Below, piece by piece: positions 60,955 through 64,000 of a stretch of 64,000 nucleotides of DNA. Below the pieces are notes generated by a model. The model was not told where the DNA came from. It was given only the letters and a program-made list of their open reading frames with translations, and did not search any database. The stretch is from assembly GCF_017355785.1 (NCBI RefSeq), contig NZ_JAFEWE010000003.1, positions 62,001 through 126,000 of the forward strand, in the 5' to 3' direction. Position 1 is the first letter of the stretch. Each line of letters opens with the position of its first letter. The position numbers and the translations under genes are program-made. This DNA is from Desertivirga arenae (GTDB lineage: Bacteria; Bacteroidota; Bacteroidia; Sphingobacteriales; Sphingobacteriaceae).

Positions 60955-62823
60955 ATGTGCGGAATCTACGGCTCAACTACCATTCATACGTTGGAGATAT
61001 TAAAAGAAAAAATGGCCCGAATCAACTTTCGCGGACCTGATTACTCCGGTATACACCATACTGAAGATATTATCCTTGGGCATAATCGCCTCGCCATTAT
61101 TGACCTGGACTACCGATCCAATCAACCCTTTATTTTTGAACATTTATCTATTGTCTTCAACGGTGAAATCTATAATTATCAAGATATCAGAAACACACTT
61201 GCGAACAAAGGCTATAAATTCCAAACAACATCAGATACCGAAGTGATTTGTGCTGCATATCTGGCGTTTGGACCCGAATGCCTGCATCATTTCAACGGAA
61301 TGTTTGCCTTTGTAATTTACAATTCGAAAACAAAAACTCTGTTTGGAGCAAGGGATCGCTTTGGTAAAAAGCCCTTATACTATTATCATAATGGAGTAGA
61401 TTTTGAGTTTGCGAGCCAGCCCTCACAAATTAAGATCGCCCGAAATTTAACCGTAGATACCCAGGCTATCAATGAGTACTATATTTGGGGTTATATACCA
61501 GAGCCAAGATCAATTTGGAAGGAAGTAAAAAAATTACCTGCAGCTCATTCCTTTACCTATAATTTACAGACGGGGGAATTTCTGATGCAAAAATACTGGG
61601 ATTTGGAACAGAGTCCCTCTTCGCGGTTTAGTGGCACTTATAATCAGGCGAAGGAAGAACTGTCGGAGTTACTTCTTGACGCGGTAAAAATCCGGATGTT
61701 TGCAGATGTCCCTCTCGGAGTTTTTCTTTCAGGTGGAGTAGATTCTTCTCTTATAACAGCTCTGGCTACTAAGAATACCAGTAATCTTCAGACTTTTTCA
61801 ATTAAGTTTCATGAGCAAGGTTTTGATGAGAGCCCTTATGCAAAGCAAGTAGCAGACCATTTAGGAACACAACATAATACAATTGATTGCAACTATAACG
61901 AAGGCATTAATCTGATAAAAAATTTTGGACAATACTATGATGAGCCATTTGCCGACTCAAGTGCTATTCCCTCATTGCTATTGAGCAAGTACACTCGTCA
62001 ACGAGTAACAGTCGCTTTAAGTGGAGATGCAGGCGATGAGGGATTTATAGGATATTCACGATATAAATGGTTTAAGATGGTAAGTCCGATTTTCACTTTA
62101 CCTCTTGTTGTTAGGCATCTTATTGGATCGACCGCCCGGATGTCACCTAACTATGTCCATAAACTTGTTGGGATGGGTATATCAGTGAAAGACTTAAATA
62201 CGCTTTACAAAAAGATGTTTGGCGGAATGGAAAATTCGTGGGTAAAGTTTCAGGAAGCGGGTTTGAACTCTCCGTTTACCACACTTCTCATGAATAAATC
62301 GAAACCCCTTGTAGAGAACCTGGCTGACTTTGACATTAAAACTTACCTAAACGGCGATATAAACACTAAGGTGGATAGAGCCTCGATGGCATTTTCTTTA
62401 GAATCACGTTCTCCATTAATGGATTACCGGGTTATCGAATTCGCAAGAAGCTTGCCTCTTGAATATAAATACAATGGAAAAGTCCAGAAACGAATTCTCA
62501 AAGACCTTCTATACCAACACGTGCCAGCGAAAATATTTGATAGGCCAAAAGCTGGCTTCACTATGCCTTTTAAAGAGTGGTTTAGAAACGAGCTAAAAGA
62601 GTACGTGCTTGATAACCTGTCTAATAAGGAACTACAAAATATACCAGGCATTAATATACAAAGAACAGAAGAAATTATTAAGGAGCATATGACGGGAAAG
62701 TGGAACCGATATCCCCAGATATGGAAACTACTGGTTCTTTCACAATGGCTTAAACAGCAGAAGGAGGGCTCTTTAGATGCAAACTTTATACAGAGCGCAG
62801 CTAACAATAACCAGTTTGTCTAA
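60955..62823 (+). CDS. asnB: Asparagine synthase-like glutamine amidotransferase in the polysaccharide locus
   Basis: 622 residues. The N-terminal Ntn glutaminase begins MCGIYGS (Cys2 nucleophile after Met removal) with NGEIYNYQD and SDTEVI. The C-terminal synthase domain has the PP-loop LSGGVDSSLITAL and SGDAGDEGFIGYSRYK. Members of this family inside polysaccharide loci amidate sugar acids (WbpS-like) rather than make asparagine, so the symbol reflects homology only. The start lies in CACCTACCTATAAATCCTATG. The last residue block is low in motifs. Confidence 0.88.
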   Translation: MCGIYGSTTIHTLEILKEKMARINFRGPDYSGIHHTEDIILGHNRLAIIDLDYRSNQPFIFEHLSIVFNGEIYNYQDIRNTLANKGYKFQTTSDTEVICAAYLAFGPECLHHFNGMFAFVIYNSKTKTLFGARDRFGKKPLYYYHNGVDFEFASQPSQIKIARNLTVDTQAINEYYIWGYIPEPRSIWKEVKKLPAAHSFTYNLQTGEFLMQKYWDLEQSPSSRFSGTYNQAKEELSELLLDAVKIRMFADVPLGVFLSGGVDSSLITALATKNTSNLQTFSIKFHEQGFDESPYAKQVADHLGTQHNTIDCNYNEGINLIKNFGQYYDEPFADSSAIPSLLLSKYTRQRVTVALSGDAGDEGFIGYSRYKWFKMVSPIFTLPLVVRHLIGSTARMSPNYVHKLVGMGISVKDLNTLYKKMFGGMENSWVKFQEAGLNSPFTTLLMNKSKPLVENLADFDIKTYLNGDINTKVDRASMAFSLESRSPLMDYRVIEFARSLPLEYKYNGKVQKRILKDLLYQHVPAKIFDRPKAGFTMPFKEWFRNELKEYVLDNLSNKELQNIPGINIQRTEEIIKEHMTGKWNRYPQIWKLLVLSQWLKQQKEGSLDANFIQSAANNNQFV

Positions 62824-62835
62824 ATCTATCAACTT

Positions 62836-63933
62836 ATGAAATCTCGAGTTCTATTTATAACACCAAGCCTAACGAAAGGTGGTGCAGAAACGCAGCTTAT
62901 AAAAGTTGCGAGATTCTTAAATAGCAAGCAGTTTAATGTAATGATAATTTCACTTAAACCTATTCATCAATTTCAACATTTAAAGCTGGAGGAAGAAGGA
63001 ATAAAAGTGCTCCTTTTGGACAATTGGCCGGGGCGTTTTACATCGAATGTTAGAATGCTTTATAAGGCTGTAAGATTGTTTCGGGCGGAGATTGTAGTTG
63101 CATTCATGTTTATTGCGATTATCTTTGCGAGGATCCTTAAACTATTCCTGGGATTTAAACTTGTTTCTACTATTCGTATTTCCGTAATTAAACCTAAGTG
63201 GTATATTCCATTTAAACTCACCTCCGTTCTTGATGATATTATAGTATACAATTCCAAGGCATCAAAATTTAATTTCGAAAACAAAAGACTGGTAAATAAG
63301 CCCGGGATAGTGATATACAACGGAATAACTATTCCTGAATGGAATTCACCCGAAGCGGAAAACCACGATAAAACTTTTGTTTGGATTTGTATCGGTCATT
63401 TTAAATACAACAAGGACTACCCAACTCTATTTAAAGCTGTATCCCGTCTGAAGGATCACAATTTTAGGGTAGATATTCTCGGGAGATATGACGACCAGGA
63501 ATGGCCATTTAAGATGATCGAGGAGCTGGGAATCGAAAATAACGTCCGATTGCTTGGATTTAGACCCAATGCAACTGATTATCTCAAAACTGGCGATGCT
63601 TTTGTTTTATCCTCATATTCTGAAGGAATGCCAAACGGAATTCTGGAAGCTATGGCCTATGGTAAACCAATAGTAGCTACTAATATAGATGGAAATAATG
63701 AGCTTTTGACAGAAGCTGAATGTGGCTTCTTATCACTACCATCAGACCCAGAGGACCTTGCAGCGAAAATGCTTGAGGTGATGCAAATGCCACCAGCCCG
63801 ACGCTTTGTCCTTGGCAACAATGGCCGCAAGTTCATAAGCACCAATTTTGCTGAAGAAAAAGTAATGTTAGACTGGTTGAACCTGATTCAAGATTACAAA
63901 ACTGAAGACCTCTTATTAAAACAACTAGCATAG
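62836..63933 (+). CDS. GT4 family glycosyltransferase
   Basis: 365 residues. The N-terminal loop is LTKGGAETQLIKVARFL. C-terminal motifs are CIGHFKYNKDYPTLFKAV, LGRYDDQEW and the E-x7-E element SYSEGMPNGILEAMAYGKPIV. It is 12 bp after asnB and is the last complete gene. The 67 bp beyond it carry no gene, so the locus probably continues outside the window. Confidence 0.92.
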   Translation: MKSRVLFITPSLTKGGAETQLIKVARFLNSKQFNVMIISLKPIHQFQHLKLEEEGIKVLLLDNWPGRFTSNVRMLYKAVRLFRAEIVVAFMFIAIIFARILKLFLGFKLVSTIRISVIKPKWYIPFKLTSVLDDIIVYNSKASKFNFENKRLVNKPGIVIYNGITIPEWNSPEAENHDKTFVWICIGHFKYNKDYPTLFKAVSRLKDHNFRVDILGRYDDQEWPFKMIEELGIENNVRLLGFRPNATDYLKTGDAFVLSSYSEGMPNGILEAMAYGKPIVATNIDGNNELLTEAECGFLSLPSDPEDLAAKMLEVMQMPPARRFVLGNNGRKFISTNFAEEKVMLDWLNLIQDYKTEDLLLKQLA

Positions 63934-64000
63934 TTGCAGAGTGGGTGCTAAGGCCCGCTAAGCTTACATCACAAGAATAGTTACGATTCTCCGGTATCTA

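Noticed and set aside
60955-62823. Housekeeping asparagine synthetase
   Set aside because: The sequence alone would allow it, but the position inside a glycosyltransferase cluster makes a sugar-amidating role more likely, so the symbol is given only by homology.

Overview
The window looks like a chromosomal segment from a Bacteroidota bacterium, most likely of the Sphingobacteriaceae (Pedobacter-like). The reasons are the low GC content, at least a dozen upstream copies of the Bacteroidota -7 promoter element TAnnTTTG, a gldC gene, an UpxY-type antiterminator, PTR2 and DPP-IV peptide-use genes, and weak Shine-Dalgarno sites. No rRNA, tRNA, CRISPR array, prophage or intact insertion sequence was seen.

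Region by region. 1-2.7 kb: universal stress protein, NlpC/P60 endopeptidase, a small secreted protein and a WD40 propeller. 2.8-10.5 kb (minus): a complete histidine operon in the order hisG-D-C-B-H-A-F-IE, with a terminator at its end and, upstream, a 15-codon leader ORF with five His codons that I read as a his attenuator peptide. 10.6-17.6 kb (plus): DEAD-box helicase, small membrane protein, GldC, CcmB, an L,D-transpeptidase, an FRG-domain protein and a PAP2 phosphatase; a DUF4142 lipoprotein and a 37-aa membrane peptide lie on the minus strand. 17.6-24.3 kb (minus): an oxygen-response block. It holds a soluble FixL-like heme-PAS kinase that keeps the haem and O2-sensing residues, a receiver domain fused directly to a Crp/Fnr DNA-binding protein, then D-lactate dehydrogenase, HemN and an uncharacterised Cys-containing 598-codon protein behind a Crp/Fnr-type palindrome.

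24.4-45 kb: housekeeping and nutrient genes. These are PpnP, a methyltransferase, a LysR regulator, a CHASE histidine kinase, Amt, PurU, an MBL hydrolase, a TolB-amidohydrolase, RecQ, a polyprenol-phosphate glycosyltransferase, and a dipeptide-scavenging operon of one DPP-IV and two POT transporters. 45-46.9 kb is gene-poor, with a small HTH gene. 46.9-64 kb (plus): an exopolysaccharide locus that runs past the window edge. It contains wza, the wzc tyrosine kinase, a repeat-bearing leader, upxY, a flippase, two sugar aminotransferases, five or six glycosyltransferases, a polymerase, a sugar-phosphate transferase and an asnB-like amidotransferase.

The observations I think most deserve follow-up are the FixL plus REC-Crp/Fnr circuit and its probable target operon, the his leader peptide, the duplicated 28-nt element ahead of upxY, and the repeated CTACCTA sequence at start codons in the polysaccharide locus.
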